Source of the DNA: CAWGJC01 sp965276665
GTDB taxonomy: Bacteria; Pseudomonadota; Alphaproteobacteria; Acetobacterales; Acetobacteraceae
Assembly (NCBI GenBank): GCA_965276665.1
Contig: OZ255620.1
Coordinates: forward strand, 2,356,001 to 2,420,000
DNA: 64,000 nt
Direction: 5' to 3'
Shown here: positions 1-8,854 of the stretch, piece by piece
How positions within the stretch are numbered: position 1 is the stretch's first letter
Layout of the letters: the number at the start of each line of letters is the position of its first letter
The notes under the pieces: generated by a model
Told to the model about the DNA's origin: nothing
Databases searched by the model: none
Seen by the model: the letters and a program-made list of their open reading frames with translations, nothing else
Position numbers and translations under genes: made by a program

Positions 1-615
1 CTCGAATTCGCCGTTCTGGTCGGGGATGAACCGATATCCCGCGCGGTCCAACGCCGCCGCCACTGCCTTCGCATGGCCGTTCCAGTGCTCGACCGGAACG
101 CGGCGGACCGGGATGGGGCCGTCCTCGCCATGCAGCGGGCCATCGAAATCGAGGTCGCGCTCGACGCGGCGGAAATACGGCAGCACCGCATCCCAGTTCC
201 ACCCGGCGGCGCCGCGCGCGGCCCAGCCATCGTAATCCGCCGGCGCGCCGCGATTGGCGAGCTGGCCGTTGATCGCCGAACCGCCGCCCAGGATGCGCCC
301 CTGCTCGTAGGGCCGGAGCCGCGGCGCATGTCCGGGCGGCCGGTTGTGGGGCACCGGCTCGGTCGAAACCATGAGGCCCGTCCACAGGAAACGCGAATTG
401 AGGTAGGCCGTGCCGGGATAGCTGTCGAGCACTTCCGGCGGCACGTTTCCGGGCGGCGTGTCCTGCCCCGCCTCCAGCAGCAGCACGCGCTGCGCGCTGC
501 GCGCCGACAACCGGTTCGCCAGCACCGATCCCGCAGAACCGCCGCCGACGATGATCGTGTCGAATGCCGGCGCGGCGTCGCCGGCAGGCACGGGAGCAGC
601 TTCTGCTTGCGCCAT
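1..615 (-). CDS. GMC-family oxidoreductase, N-terminal part (cut by window edge)
   Basis: The reverse strand reads open from an ATG at 615 to the window edge (205 codons). The protein opens with a dinucleotide-binding motif (IIVGGGSAGSVLANRLS, about residues 21-37) followed by LLLEAG, and about 70 residues later GRILGGGSAINGQ, the GMC (glucose-methanol-choline) FAD signature. It is closest to the choline/alcohol dehydrogenase branch. Family members oxidise an alcohol to an aldehyde or ketone with FAD; the substrate cannot be told. The C-terminal substrate-binding domain with the catalytic His lies outside the window. It is divergent from the GMC gene starting at 666, with a GTATAC palindrome in the 50-bp gap. 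Confidence 0.85.
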   Translation of the reverse strand, partial: MAQAEAAPVPAGDAAPAFDTIIVGGGSAGSVLANRLSARSAQRVLLLEAGQDTPPGNVPPEVLDSYPGTAYLNSRFLWTGLMVSTEPVPHNRPPGHAPRLRPYEQGRILGGGSAINGQLANRGAPADYDGWAARGAAGWNWDAVLPYFRRVERDLDFDGPLHGEDGPIPVRRVPVEHWNGHAKAVAAALDRAGYRFIPDQNGEFE

Positions 616-622
616 GTCGTCC

Positions 623-630
623 GGTATACC
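623..630. promoter_or_regulatory. GTATAC-centred palindrome between two divergent oxidoreductase genes
   Basis: GGTATACC is a perfect 8-bp palindrome in the short gap between the divergent GMC genes, 8 bp from the start of the leftward one. GTATACCA also occurs at 5666 and 35569 beside other catabolic genes. GntR/FCD regulators often bind GT-N-AC palindromes, so this is a candidate operator. The assignment is inference from position and recurrence. Confidence 0.3.
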
Positions 631-665
631 AGCCTCGGTGCGTGAGCTAGTCAAGGAACGACCCG

Positions 666-2273
666 TTGGCGGATGACGTCGCGGACGTGCTGATCATCGG
701 CGCCGGTGCTTCCGGAGCCGCCTCCGCCTGGCGCCTCGGCCGGCACGGGCTGCGCGTGACGTGCCTCGAGCAAGGCGCGTGGCCGGAAGGCTTGCCCGCC
801 GCCGACCCGCTTTGGGAACGCCGCCGGATCACCGATTGGAACGCCAATCCTAATCTGCGCCGCGGCGCCGCCGACTATCCGGTGGAGGACGACGCCTCGC
901 CGATCCGCCCATTGATGTGGAACGGCGTCGGCGGCTCGACCGTCATGTGGTCGGCGCACCTGCCGCGCATGCACCCTGCCGATTTCCGCATGCGCACGCG
1001 GGACGGCGTGGGTGCGGACTGGCCGCTCGGCTATGCCGATCTCGCACCCTATTACGCGCTGAACGAACGCATGACGGGCGTTTCGGGCGCGGCCGGCGAC
1101 CCTGCCTATCCCGCGGGTGACGCGCCGCGCCTGCCGCCGGTGCGGCTCCTGCCGGGCGAGCGCCGCGTGGTGGCCGCGTTCGAGAAGCTGGGATGGCACT
1201 GGTGGCCTTCCGACGTCGCCATCAACAGCGTGCCGCACGGCGAAGGCCGCGGCGCCTGCGTCGGCTGCGGGCCGTGTGAGCTCGGTTGCCACGTGCGCGC
1301 GCGCGCCTCCGCGGATGTCGTCTACTGGCCTGGCGCGCTCGCAAGCGGCGCGCGCCTGCTCACCGGCGCGCGGGTCGTGGAGATCACCGTCGACGCCGGA
1401 GGCCGCGCGACCGGCGCGGTCTATATCGGCCGCGATGGCGTGCGCCGCATGGCGCGCGCGCGCGCAGTCGTCATCGCCGCCAACGGCATCGGCACGCCGC
1501 GTCTGCTGCTGCTCTCTGCAAGCGGCCGCTTCCCGAACGGTCTCGCCAACAGCAGCGGCCTGGTCGGTCGCCGCCTCATGCTGCATCCCTTCGCGCGCGT
1601 CACCGGCGTGTTCGCCGACGATCTCGGCAGCCATCGCGGTAACACGCCGGGTGGCCTCGCCTCGCACGAATTCTACGAAACGCAGCGCGAGCGCGGCTTC
1701 GTCCGCGGCGTGAAACTGCAGGTGTTCCGGGGTTTCGGGCCGGCCCTCACCGCGCTTGCCGGCGTTTCCGCGCCGCTGCCCTGGGGCACCGCTCATCGTC
1801 GCCGCTTCACCGAGGTGTTCCGCCACACCCTCTCGGTCTCGGTGTGCTCGGACGATCTGCCCGATCCCGCCAACCGCGTGACGCTCGCCGAGCTCGGGAA
1901 GGACAGCGACGGAATGCCGGGCGCCCGCATGATCTATTCGGTGGGGCGCGATTGCCGCGCCGCGCTCGATTTCGGCATGGCCCGCGCGGACGAGCTGCTG
2001 CGCACCGCCGGCGCGCACGAGACGGTCTCGCTGCCGCTCCTGCGCGATGCCGGATTCCACCTGATGGGCACGGCCGGAATGGGCGAGGATCCGGAGACGA
2101 GCGTCGCCGATGCGTTCGGCCGTGCGCATGACGTGCCAAACCTGTTCGTCGCCGATGGCGGCGCCTTCGTCACCGCCGCCGCGGTCAACCCGACGCACAC
2201 GATCCAGGCGCTCGCCCTGCGCCAGGCGGACTGGATCGCCCGCAATGCCCGCGCGCTGCCCGATCCGCACTGA
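666..2273 (+). CDS. GMC-family oxidoreductase with Cys-rich insert
   Basis: A 535-residue FAD oxidoreductase. The start is TTG at 666, which puts the dinucleotide fold (LIIGAGASGAASAWRLGR, residues about 9-26) at the expected place. The C-terminal GMC domain carries the family's active-site pair: His in HLMGTAGMG and Asn/His in NPTHTIQALALRQADW. A CVGCGPCELGCH segment near residue 200 supplies four cysteines, as in the gluconate-2-dehydrogenase-like branch of the family, where such clusters are common. There is no signal peptide, so it is probably cytoplasmic or membrane-associated. It oxidises an alcohol or sugar-type hydroxyl; the substrate is unknown. It is convergent with the flavin oxidoreductase ending at 2289. 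Confidence 0.85.
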   Translation: MADDVADVLIIGAGASGAASAWRLGRHGLRVTCLEQGAWPEGLPAADPLWERRRITDWNANPNLRRGAADYPVEDDASPIRPLMWNGVGGSTVMWSAHLPRMHPADFRMRTRDGVGADWPLGYADLAPYYALNERMTGVSGAAGDPAYPAGDAPRLPPVRLLPGERRVVAAFEKLGWHWWPSDVAINSVPHGEGRGACVGCGPCELGCHVRARASADVVYWPGALASGARLLTGARVVEITVDAGGRATGAVYIGRDGVRRMARARAVVIAANGIGTPRLLLLSASGRFPNGLANSSGLVGRRLMLHPFARVTGVFADDLGSHRGNTPGGLASHEFYETQRERGFVRGVKLQVFRGFGPALTALAGVSAPLPWGTAHRRRFTEVFRHTLSVSVCSDDLPDPANRVTLAELGKDSDGMPGARMIYSVGRDCRAALDFGMARADELLRTAGAHETVSLPLLRDAGFHLMGTAGMGEDPETSVADAFGRAHDVPNLFVADGGAFVTAAAVNPTHTIQALALRQADWIARNARALPDPH

Positions 2274-2288
2274 TCGAAGCACGGATCG

Positions 2289-4283
2289 TCATAGGCGCCG
2301 CGCCGCCTCGTGCCCTTCGAACACCGCTTCGAGGGCCGTCCGCGGCGCGAGGCAATCCCCGACCATGACGGAGTCGACGCCCAGCCGGTTCAGCTCCGCG
2401 CGCAGCCCGTCCAGGGCGGCGCCATACTGTGCGGCGACGAAGCTGTCGACATCCTCGAGCGCGTCCGGCTCGCCCGTCGAAAGATCCTCAAGCAGGAGCC
2501 GGCGATTCCGAAACCCCGTGACGCGCCGCAACAGCAGCAGCCTGACGCGGTGATCGCGCAGGCGCTTGCGTGTCGCATAGCTGCTGTAGATTGTCGTGCG
2601 CCAGCCGAAGCCGGCGATGGGCGTCACCACGCTGACCCGCTCCACGCGGGAGGCGAGGTGCTCGATGACGGAGACGGCGCTCCACTCGCCGGTCTGGTCG
2701 AACACCGCCACATGCGCGCCGAGCCGGCTCGGCGCCGCCAGCGCCTGCTCGAGCGTCAACGCCATCGTCCCATCCGGCAAGGTCAGCGGAAGCGGGCGCG
2801 AGCCCGTCGCCAGGACCACCTTGTCCGCGCCGAGAGCGACGATGCCGGCCGCATCCATCTCGCGCCCGAGCTCGACCTGCACCTGGTGCCGCTCGCATTG
2901 CCCGATCTGGAAATCCAGCAGCGAGAGGAACTCGCGCCGCTGCTCCATCCGTTCGAGCGCGCGCAGCTGCCCGCCCAATGTCGGCGCGCGTTCGAAGAGC
3001 CGCACGCGATGGCCACGCGCCGCGGCGATCCATGCCGTCTCCAGCCCCGCCGGGCCGCCGCCGATCACCACGATGTCCTGCGGCGCCTGGCTCCGCGTCG
3101 GCTCCGGCCACGTGCCTTCGCGTCCCGCGCGCGGATTGACCAGGCAGGTGATCGGGATGTTCTTCTCGAGCATCGCAGCGCAGCCCTGGTTGCAGCCGAT
3201 GCAGCGACGCACGTCATGCGGCCGCCCGTCCCGCCATTTGTTGACGATCGCCGGATCGGCGAGATGCGCGCGCGCCATGCCGACGGCATCCGCCTCGCCC
3301 GCTTCCAACGCGGTTGCGGCCTCGGGCAAGGACGTGAACCGGCATACCGCGAAAACCGGCATGGCGTGGCCCGCGCCGCGAAGCGCCGCGCGCACGGCAC
3401 GCGGCAGCGAACGGAAGGGCGTGGGTCCGAAATTCATATCCGCCATCTGCGTCGCGAGCGAGTAGCTGCCGTGATAGGCGGAGTGCGAGACGTTGACGAA
3501 ATCGACCTGCACCGCGCCGGCGATGCGCACCACCTGCCGGCACGCCTCCGCGACGGTCAGCCCGTCGGGGATGAACTCCTCCGCGCCGAAGCGGATGCCG
3601 ATGCAGAATTCCGGCCCGAGATCGTCACGCACGGCGCGCAGAACCTCGAGCGGAAAGCGCAGCCGGCTCTCCTCGCTGCCGCCGTACGCGTCCTGGCGCT
3701 TGTTGGAGGCGGGCGAAAGGAATTGCTGGAGCAGGTGCCCATGCGCCACCTGCACCTCGATGCCGTCGAAACCCGCCTCGCGCAAGTTGCGCGCCGTGCG
3801 GACATGGCCCTCGATCACCTCCTCCATGTCCGCGCGCTCGGCCGCATGCGGCATCGCGGCCGTCGCCGCCCACGGAATGGGCGAAGGTCCCCAGGAGACG
3901 GTGCGCTCGAAATCGCCGTCGACCTGCCGTCCGAGATGGATCACCTGGCCGAGCATCGCGGCACCTTCCGCCCGCACCGCGTCGGCGATGCGGCGGAACG
4001 GTGCGATGCAGGCCGGGTCGTAGCCGCCGACGCCCTGCGGCCGGCCGAGACAGTTCAGATGGACGCGGATGCCCTCGAAGATGATCGCCCCCGCCCCGCC
4101 CCGCGCCCGCGCCCGGTGATATTCGAGATGGCGCTCCGACGGCAGGTGATGGCTGCCGTAGTTCGTCGTGTGCGCCGGCACGAAGATGCGGTTGCGCCAC
4201 GTCGTCCGCCCCACGCGGAGCGGCGCGAACAGGCGCTCCCGCATCGCCTCCGAAAGCGATTCCGTCATCCGCGCGCCGGTCAC
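2289..4283 (-). CDS. Old-yellow-enzyme/2,4-dienoyl-CoA-reductase-like flavoprotein
   Basis: A 664-residue enzyme with an N-terminal FMN-binding TIM barrel (about 1-345: FAPLRVGRTTWRNRI, then GFDGIEVQVAHGHLLQQFLSP) and a C-terminal NAD(P)/FAD module (VVIGGGPAGLETAW near residue 410). Between them CIGCNQGCAAMLEKNIPITC gives the C-x2-C-x3-C-x11-C ligands of a [4Fe-4S] cluster. This architecture is shared by 2,4-dienoyl-CoA reductase and trimethylamine/N-methylproline demethylases, so reduction of an activated C=C or N-demethylation are both possible. The start is GTG at 4283, overlapping the symporter stop (GTGA); an ATG at 4268 is an alternative. It is the last gene of the leftward cluster. Confidence 0.85.
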   Translation of the reverse strand: MTGARMTESLSEAMRERLFAPLRVGRTTWRNRIFVPAHTTNYGSHHLPSERHLEYHRARARGGAGAIIFEGIRVHLNCLGRPQGVGGYDPACIAPFRRIADAVRAEGAAMLGQVIHLGRQVDGDFERTVSWGPSPIPWAATAAMPHAAERADMEEVIEGHVRTARNLREAGFDGIEVQVAHGHLLQQFLSPASNKRQDAYGGSEESRLRFPLEVLRAVRDDLGPEFCIGIRFGAEEFIPDGLTVAEACRQVVRIAGAVQVDFVNVSHSAYHGSYSLATQMADMNFGPTPFRSLPRAVRAALRGAGHAMPVFAVCRFTSLPEAATALEAGEADAVGMARAHLADPAIVNKWRDGRPHDVRRCIGCNQGCAAMLEKNIPITCLVNPRAGREGTWPEPTRSQAPQDIVVIGGGPAGLETAWIAAARGHRVRLFERAPTLGGQLRALERMEQRREFLSLLDFQIGQCERHQVQVELGREMDAAGIVALGADKVVLATGSRPLPLTLPDGTMALTLEQALAAPSRLGAHVAVFDQTGEWSAVSVIEHLASRVERVSVVTPIAGFGWRTTIYSSYATRKRLRDHRVRLLLLRRVTGFRNRRLLLEDLSTGEPDALEDVDSFVAAQYGAALDGLRAELNRLGVDSVMVGDCLAPRTALEAVFEGHEAARRL

Positions 4284-5632
4284 TCGTCGGACAAGGCCTG
4301 GCCCGCCGTTTCACGCATGGTCAGCAGGGTCAGCAACGTCACCACCGCGGAGGCCATCAGCAGGTAGCCGGGCGCGAGCGGGCTGCCCGTCGCGCTGATC
4401 AGCCAGGTCGCCATGTACGGCGTGGTGCCGCCCACCACCGCCGCGGCGAGCGCGAACGCGATGCCCATGCCGCTGTAGCGCACGCGCGTCGGGAACATCT
4501 CGGCGATCGTCGCCCAGAGCGGCCCCATGATCGCCGCGACGCCGAGGCCGAGCACGATCTGCGCGAGGGTCGCGAGCGTCGCCGAACCGCTGTCATGGAT
4601 ATATCCGAGTGCCGGCAGCGTGGTCACCAGGAAGAAGATGCCCGCTCCGGCGATCACCGGCCGGCGGCCGATCTTGTCGGACAGCCAGCCGAAGCCCGGC
4701 AGCGTGATCGTCGCCACCACCAGCGTCAGCGTGGTCGACCAGATCGCCACCGTCCGCGGCAGCCCCGCCTGGGTCTGCATGTAGATCGAGAGGTAGACGA
4801 ACACCGTGTAGTAGGCGACGAAATCGAGCACGCAGATGCCGAACGTCTTCATGATCGGCGCGAAACTCGTGCGGAACGCCTCCACCATCGGCACCTTGGC
4901 GACCGCGCCGCTCTCGACAATATGCGCGAACCGCGCGGTGTCCTTGAGCCTGTTGCGCACGTAGATCCCCATCAGCCCGGTCGGCAGCGCGAGGATGAAC
5001 GGGACGCGCCAGCCCCACGCGGTCATGCTGTCGGCCGGGATCACGACGCTCAGCAGCACAACGACGCCCGAGGCAAGGATCAGCCCGATCAGCGAGCCGC
5101 TTTGCGCGGCGCTCGCGAGGAAGCCGCGATTGGCGCTCCGGCTCGCCTCGGCCAGCATCGTCGCCGCGCCTCCCGCCTCGCCTCCGGCGGACAGCCCCTG
5201 GAGAACCCGCACGCCGAAGAGCAGCATGGGCGCCGCGATCCCGATCGATGCCGCGGTCGGCAGCAGGCCGAGCAGGAAGGTCGAGAGCGCCATCAGGATC
5301 ACTGAAATCGCGAGTGCCGGCTTGCGCCCGTAGCGATCGCCGATATGGCCGAATATGACGCTGCCGATCGGCCGCATCAGGAACGCGGTCGCGAAGATGG
5401 CGAGCGTCGACAGCAACGCCGCGGTCGGGCTTGCCTTCGGAAAGAACAGCGAGGCGATCGTCGTCGCGAGGTACCCGTAGATGCCGAAATCGTAGAACTC
5501 GACGATGCTGCCGATCGCGCCCGCGACGACGACCTTGCGGCGCTGCTCGGGACTCGTCTCGTCATACGCTCCGGCCATGGGCCGTACCGCGCCAAGGGAC
5601 AGTGCATGATCCGACACGGCAGTCCTCTCCAT
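4280..5632 (-). CDS. MFS metabolite:H+ symporter (MHS family)
   Basis: A 450-residue major-facilitator protein of the metabolite:H+ symporter branch (relatives: KgtP, ProP, ShiA). Near the N-terminus come VVVAGAIGSIVEFYDFGIYG and FFPKASP; GHIGDRYGRKPALAIS is the loop 2-3 motif A, and LSDKIGRRP is its repeat in the second half. About twelve hydrophobic segments can be read. I chose ATG 5632 because an upstream extension to 5716 would overlap the previous gene and has no family-like sequence. The substrate is probably a small carboxylate or ammonium compound. It is translationally coupled to the flavoprotein that follows, so it probably imports that pathway's substrate. TTGTATACCA lies 32 bp upstream. 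Confidence 0.88.
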   Translation of the reverse strand: MERTAVSDHALSLGAVRPMAGAYDETSPEQRRKVVVAGAIGSIVEFYDFGIYGYLATTIASLFFPKASPTAALLSTLAIFATAFLMRPIGSVIFGHIGDRYGRKPALAISVILMALSTFLLGLLPTAASIGIAAPMLLFGVRVLQGLSAGGEAGGAATMLAEASRSANRGFLASAAQSGSLIGLILASGVVVLLSVVIPADSMTAWGWRVPFILALPTGLMGIYVRNRLKDTARFAHIVESGAVAKVPMVEAFRTSFAPIMKTFGICVLDFVAYYTVFVYLSIYMQTQAGLPRTVAIWSTTLTLVVATITLPGFGWLSDKIGRRPVIAGAGIFFLVTTLPALGYIHDSGSATLATLAQIVLGLGVAAIMGPLWATIAEMFPTRVRYSGMGIAFALAAAVVGGTTPYMATWLISATGSPLAPGYLLMASAVVTLLTLLTMRETAGQALSDE

Positions 5633-5663
5633 GGTCGTTGTCACGGCGGTATCAGTATGGGAC

Positions 5664-5673
5664 TTGTATACCA
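5664..5673. promoter_or_regulatory. TTGTATACCA, candidate GntR-type operator upstream of the symporter
   Basis: The decamer TTGTATACCA sits in the 64-bp gap between the hydrolase stop and the symporter start. The same ten bases occur at 35567-35576 in front of the GntR gene of another catabolic module. It may be an operator for an internal promoter. No regulator is shown to bind here. Confidence 0.3.
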
Positions 5674-5696
5674 CTTCGACGCAAGCGGAATCGACG

Positions 5697-7391
5697 TCAC
5701 TCCCCGCCATTGCCAAGAAACGCGCCGATCGCCGCCGCCTGCGGGCCGAGCGCGCGGGGCAGCTCGCGCACCGTCGCCCGCTGCATCTGCGCGGCCGCTT
5801 CCAAGGTCCCGAGGCGGCAGTAATCGCCGTCGGTCGCGGCCAGCAGGAGGGGCTGCGACAGCACCGCCGCCCGCGCGGCGGTGGGGTGCGACAGCACCGC
5901 CTGTACCGTCATGTGCGCGGTATCGAGATGCTTCGCCCAGCCGAGCGCTTCCAGCGTCAGTTGCGCCGGGTCGATCTCGGGCTCGTCGTCCAGCGTCGCC
6001 GCCTCGCGCTCGTCGAACCACGGGAAGAATAACCGGCGATTGCGCAGGCTGTGCCACAGCGAGATCAGATGCGTGCCGTCCCAGCGCGGCGCGAGCGCCT
6101 CGGCGTATTGCGCGGGCTCGGTTCCCGCTGCCGTGGATTCCAGCCCGTTCAGGACGATCCGCCTGATCCGCCCCGGCGCCGCATGCGCCATCTCGACGGC
6201 CACCGCCGACCCGCCGCGCTGCCCGAGCAGATCGACCTGCTGCAGGCCGAGCGCGTCCATCGCCTCGAGCATCGCGCGCGCGATCGCCGCGATCGTGAAC
6301 GCGCCCGCCGGCGCCGTCGAATCGCCCGTGCCAGGTGCATCGATCGCGAACACGCGCCGCGTCCGCGCGAGCTGCCGCAGCAGCGGCAGCATCTCCTTCC
6401 CCGATCCCGGAACCGGCGGCACCACGACGAGCGGAATGCCTGCTTCGGTTCCCCCTTGGCGGACCATCACCTGCCCTTCGGTGCCCGCGACGACCCTGCG
6501 CGTCAGGCCGAGCGGCAGCATGCCGGTTTCGGGCAGGGGCGGTGCTGGCGGCGCGTCGTTGTGCCTGCGCAGCAGCGCGATCTCCTGTGCGAGTCCTGCC
6601 GCCCGCTCCCGCGGCATCGTCTCGATCCGGCAGCATCCCGGCAATGCCGGAAGCAGCGCCAGCGCGTGGCACAGGCTGTCATCCGCGTAGGCCAGGAAAT
6701 ACAGCGGGACCTGCATCCCGGCGATCGGCTGCTCGCTGCGATAGCGGAACGCCGCCGCGTACACCTTGCGATATTCGTTGCCCACCTCGAGCAGCTCGAG
6801 CACCCCCGCATGCAGCTCCCGCGGGCTTGGCACGTCGCAGGTCGCGCGCGTCACCCGTGCGGGGATGTTCCACGGCCAGAACAGGTATTGCTCGCGATAG
6901 CGATACCAGAGCCACAGCAGATGCGCGCCGTCCCAGGACGGCGCGCAGGACGGGAAATAGGTCGCCGTCCGTCGCGCCCGCTCGTCCGGCGTGTAGAGCG
7001 GATAGCCCTCGGTCAGCGTCACCGTCGCGCGCTGCGGCCAGTACCGGGCGAAATGCACCGCGATCAGCGCGCCGGTATGCGAGCCGTACAGCGCCGTCCG
7101 CTCGATGCCGAGCGCATCCAGCGTTTCCGCCAGCGCCGCCGCTTGGTCGGCGATCTCGGGTTCCGGCGGATCGAGCGGGTCGGATTGCCCGAGCCCGGGA
7201 ATATCCACGGCGATGGCACGGAATCCCGCCGCCCCGTACGCCGCGGTCTGCAGATCCAGCACGCGCGAGGACGTCGGCGAGGGATGGATCAGAACCACCG
7301 GCGGCCCGTCGCCCGCGGTGCGGTAGCGCACCTGCCGCGGGCCGACGGTCACGAACCCGTCGCGCACCGGGAGCGTCGCGGGGTCAGCCAC
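5697..7391 (-). CDS. Tandem alpha/beta-hydrolase-fold protein lacking both nucleophiles
   Basis: A 564-residue protein made of two alpha/beta-hydrolase domains (about 10-275 and 300-555), clearly an internal duplication. Both halves show an oxyanion/His-Pro region (VVLIHPSPTSS; LVVVPPVPGSG), a following PGLGQSD/PGTGDS turn, and a cap motif WDG-x-HL with FWPW/FFPW. The nucleophile elbow that should read G-x-S-x-G is GSHTG (His105) in domain 1 and GQRGG (Arg392) in domain 2, so neither has the Ser/Asp/Cys nucleophile. The protein may be non-hydrolytic, a lyase or dioxygenase-like cofactor-free enzyme, or a binding protein. Start GTG 7391 overlaps the upstream stop by 8 bp, showing translational coupling with the methyltransferase. 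Confidence 0.75.
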   Translation of the reverse strand: MADPATLPVRDGFVTVGPRQVRYRTAGDGPPVVLIHPSPTSSRVLDLQTAAYGAAGFRAIAVDIPGLGQSDPLDPPEPEIADQAAALAETLDALGIERTALYGSHTGALIAVHFARYWPQRATVTLTEGYPLYTPDERARRTATYFPSCAPSWDGAHLLWLWYRYREQYLFWPWNIPARVTRATCDVPSPRELHAGVLELLEVGNEYRKVYAAAFRYRSEQPIAGMQVPLYFLAYADDSLCHALALLPALPGCCRIETMPRERAAGLAQEIALLRRHNDAPPAPPLPETGMLPLGLTRRVVAGTEGQVMVRQGGTEAGIPLVVVPPVPGSGKEMLPLLRQLARTRRVFAIDAPGTGDSTAPAGAFTIAAIARAMLEAMDALGLQQVDLLGQRGGSAVAVEMAHAAPGRIRRIVLNGLESTAAGTEPAQYAEALAPRWDGTHLISLWHSLRNRRLFFPWFDEREAATLDDEPEIDPAQLTLEALGWAKHLDTAHMTVQAVLSHPTAARAAVLSQPLLLAATDGDYCRLGTLEAAAQMQRATVRELPRALGPQAAAIGAFLGNGGE

Positions 7392-8448
7392 GGGCGCCGC
7401 CCTCCGCCGGCTTGCGTGCGATGAAGAAGGTCCAGGGGAAGCGCCATGTGGCGAAATCCGGCGCCGTCGCGCCATCCGTCTCCGCGAAGGGCTCGATGCG
7501 CACTGTCTCGAAGCCGGCACGCGCGTGGGCGGCCTCCACGTCCATGCGGTCGAATGCTTCCATGTAGGGCTCGTTGTTGCGGAATCCGTGCCCGTGATGG
7601 ATGAACCGCAGGAACGGATCGCTGGCGCGGAAATCCAGATGGACCGAAAGTCCGCCCGGCTCGAGCAGTCGGAAGGTCTCGGCGAACAATTCCTCGATCG
7701 CCGGCGGCGGCATCTCGTGCAGCAGCATGGTCGATGTCACGAGGCCGAAGCTCCCCGCCGCCTCGCCGGTCTTCGCCGCATCGGCCTGCACGTAGCGCAG
7801 GTTCTGCTGCTGCGCCTCGGCCGCCCGCAGCGCGGCGAGGCGCAGGCAGGGCGCGGACAGGTCGAGCCCGATCAATTCGGCCCTCGGGAAGCGCTGCGCC
7901 AGGGGCAGCGTGCTCTTGCCGAAACCGCAGCCCAGATCGGCGACCCGGCGGAACTCGCCGCCCATCCGCGCGATCGCCTTGGCCACGCGCACATGCAGCG
8001 ACAGGCCGGAAGTGCTGCCCGGCTGCGTCGACATCGCGCTCGCCTGGTAGACCATGCCGGCCAGCGCATCGCCGTGCAGATTGCCCGGATGCTGGTGCGT
8101 ATCGATGTCGGAGTAGTAGTCGGGAATGGCGAGATCCGGATCGAGCGTCAGCTTGCTCCCGCCGGCTTCCGCAAGCCGCGCCTCCATCGCCGCGCGGCCG
8201 CTCTCCGCGCTCGCGAGCAAGCCGTGGCGGCCGGCATACTTCATCTTCTGGAGATGCCGCTCGAGCCAGGCGAAATAAGGATGGAGTGCGCTGTCCTCGA
8301 GCAGCGCCGCCACGTCCTCCGGCGTGCGAACGGCCTGTCCCACCGCCCGCGCGTCGTATTCCGCGCGCACCGCCGCGAACATGTCGGACATCCACCAGGT
8401 CTTCGCATCCACGAGGAAGCGATTGAACGCGAGCTCAGCCCGCCGCAT
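7384..8448 (-). CDS. SAM-dependent class I methyltransferase
   Basis: A 354-residue protein. The first 160 residues are helical and unassigned. A Rossmann methyltransferase domain follows, with motif I VADLGCGFGKS (169-179), the acidic motif II LIGLDLS, and TSTMLLHEMPPPAIEEL and LLEPGGLSVHLDF as motifs IV-VI. The fold resembles UbiE/Coq5-like small-molecule methyltransferases. A strong AGGAGG sits 6 bp before ATG 8448, which decides that start; it overlaps the upstream small gene by 14 bp. Together with the tandem hydrolase-fold protein and two flavoproteins it suggests modification of a small organic compound. The acceptor is unknown. Confidence 0.8.
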   Translation of the reverse strand: MRRAELAFNRFLVDAKTWWMSDMFAAVRAEYDARAVGQAVRTPEDVAALLEDSALHPYFAWLERHLQKMKYAGRHGLLASAESGRAAMEARLAEAGGSKLTLDPDLAIPDYYSDIDTHQHPGNLHGDALAGMVYQASAMSTQPGSTSGLSLHVRVAKAIARMGGEFRRVADLGCGFGKSTLPLAQRFPRAELIGLDLSAPCLRLAALRAAEAQQQNLRYVQADAAKTGEAAGSFGLVTSTMLLHEMPPPAIEELFAETFRLLEPGGLSVHLDFRASDPFLRFIHHGHGFRNNEPYMEAFDRMDVEAAHARAGFETVRIEPFAETDGATAPDFATWRFPWTFFIARKPAEGGARG

Positions 8449-8740
8449 GGCGGGCCTCCTCGCTGCGCGACGCCTGCTGGCCGAGCAGCGGCCGCAGCAC
8501 GTCCTGCGCGAAGGCGCGGCCATCCGCCGCCAGCGCGGCGTCGTCGGCCTTCTCGGGCTGGAAGCTCTCGCGCTCGACGCGGTCCAGCACGCCCTTCTTC
8601 TCGAGCAGCAGCTCCAGCATCGCCACCCGATCGCGCAGCACCTGCACCTCGGCCAGCAGGCTGAAGCTCATGCCCATGAGGCGATCCAGCACCGGGTCCT
8701 TGAAGAAGCTCTGCTCTGCACCTGCCGGTTTCTTCACCAT
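8435..8740 (-). CDS. Small helical protein of unknown function
   Basis: A 101-residue hydrophilic protein, predicted mostly helical. A heptad-like stretch (LLAEVQVLRDRVAMLELLLE, about 28-47) is consistent with a short coiled coil. There is no signal peptide or membrane segment. A strong GGAGG lies just upstream of ATG 8740, and its 5' bases overlap the terminal CTAG of the repeat at 8747-8854. Because it precedes and overlaps the methyltransferase, it may be a partner or oligomerisation subunit. I do not recognise a family. Confidence 0.6.
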   Translation of the reverse strand: MVKKPAGAEQSFFKDPVLDRLMGMSFSLLAEVQVLRDRVAMLELLLEKKGVLDRVERESFQPEKADDAALAADGRAFAQDVLRPLLGQQASRSEEARHAAG

Positions 8741-8746
8741 CGCCTC

Positions 8747-8854
8747 CTAGAGCAGCATCCGTTCGAATGGAATCGTTCGAGCGGATAAGGGTGCTCGTCA
8801 AAACAAAGAGCGAGAGCATTTGGCGTGAGCGCATGCGAACGGAGCATGCTCTAG
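8747..8854. repeat. Palindromic CTAG-ended repeat, family A copy 1 (about 108 bp)
   Basis: It begins CTAGAGCAGCATCCG and ends GGAGCATGCTCTAG, so its ends are inverted repeats. The reverse complement of 37859-37966 matches it closely along its whole length. The right CTAG provides the TAG stop of the flavoprotein gene ending at 8851; the left CTAG touches the ribosome-binding site of the small gene at 8740. This looks like a MITE-type or REP-like element that inserts at CTAG. Confidence 0.75.

Noticed and set aside
651..2282. Long open frame on the reverse strand opposite the GMC gene, and similar long frames opposite 2289-4283, 8851-10878 and 26894-28720
   Set aside because: They are Arg/His/Ala-rich, have no family features and mirror a gene with clear motifs; high GC content removes stop codons from antisense frames.
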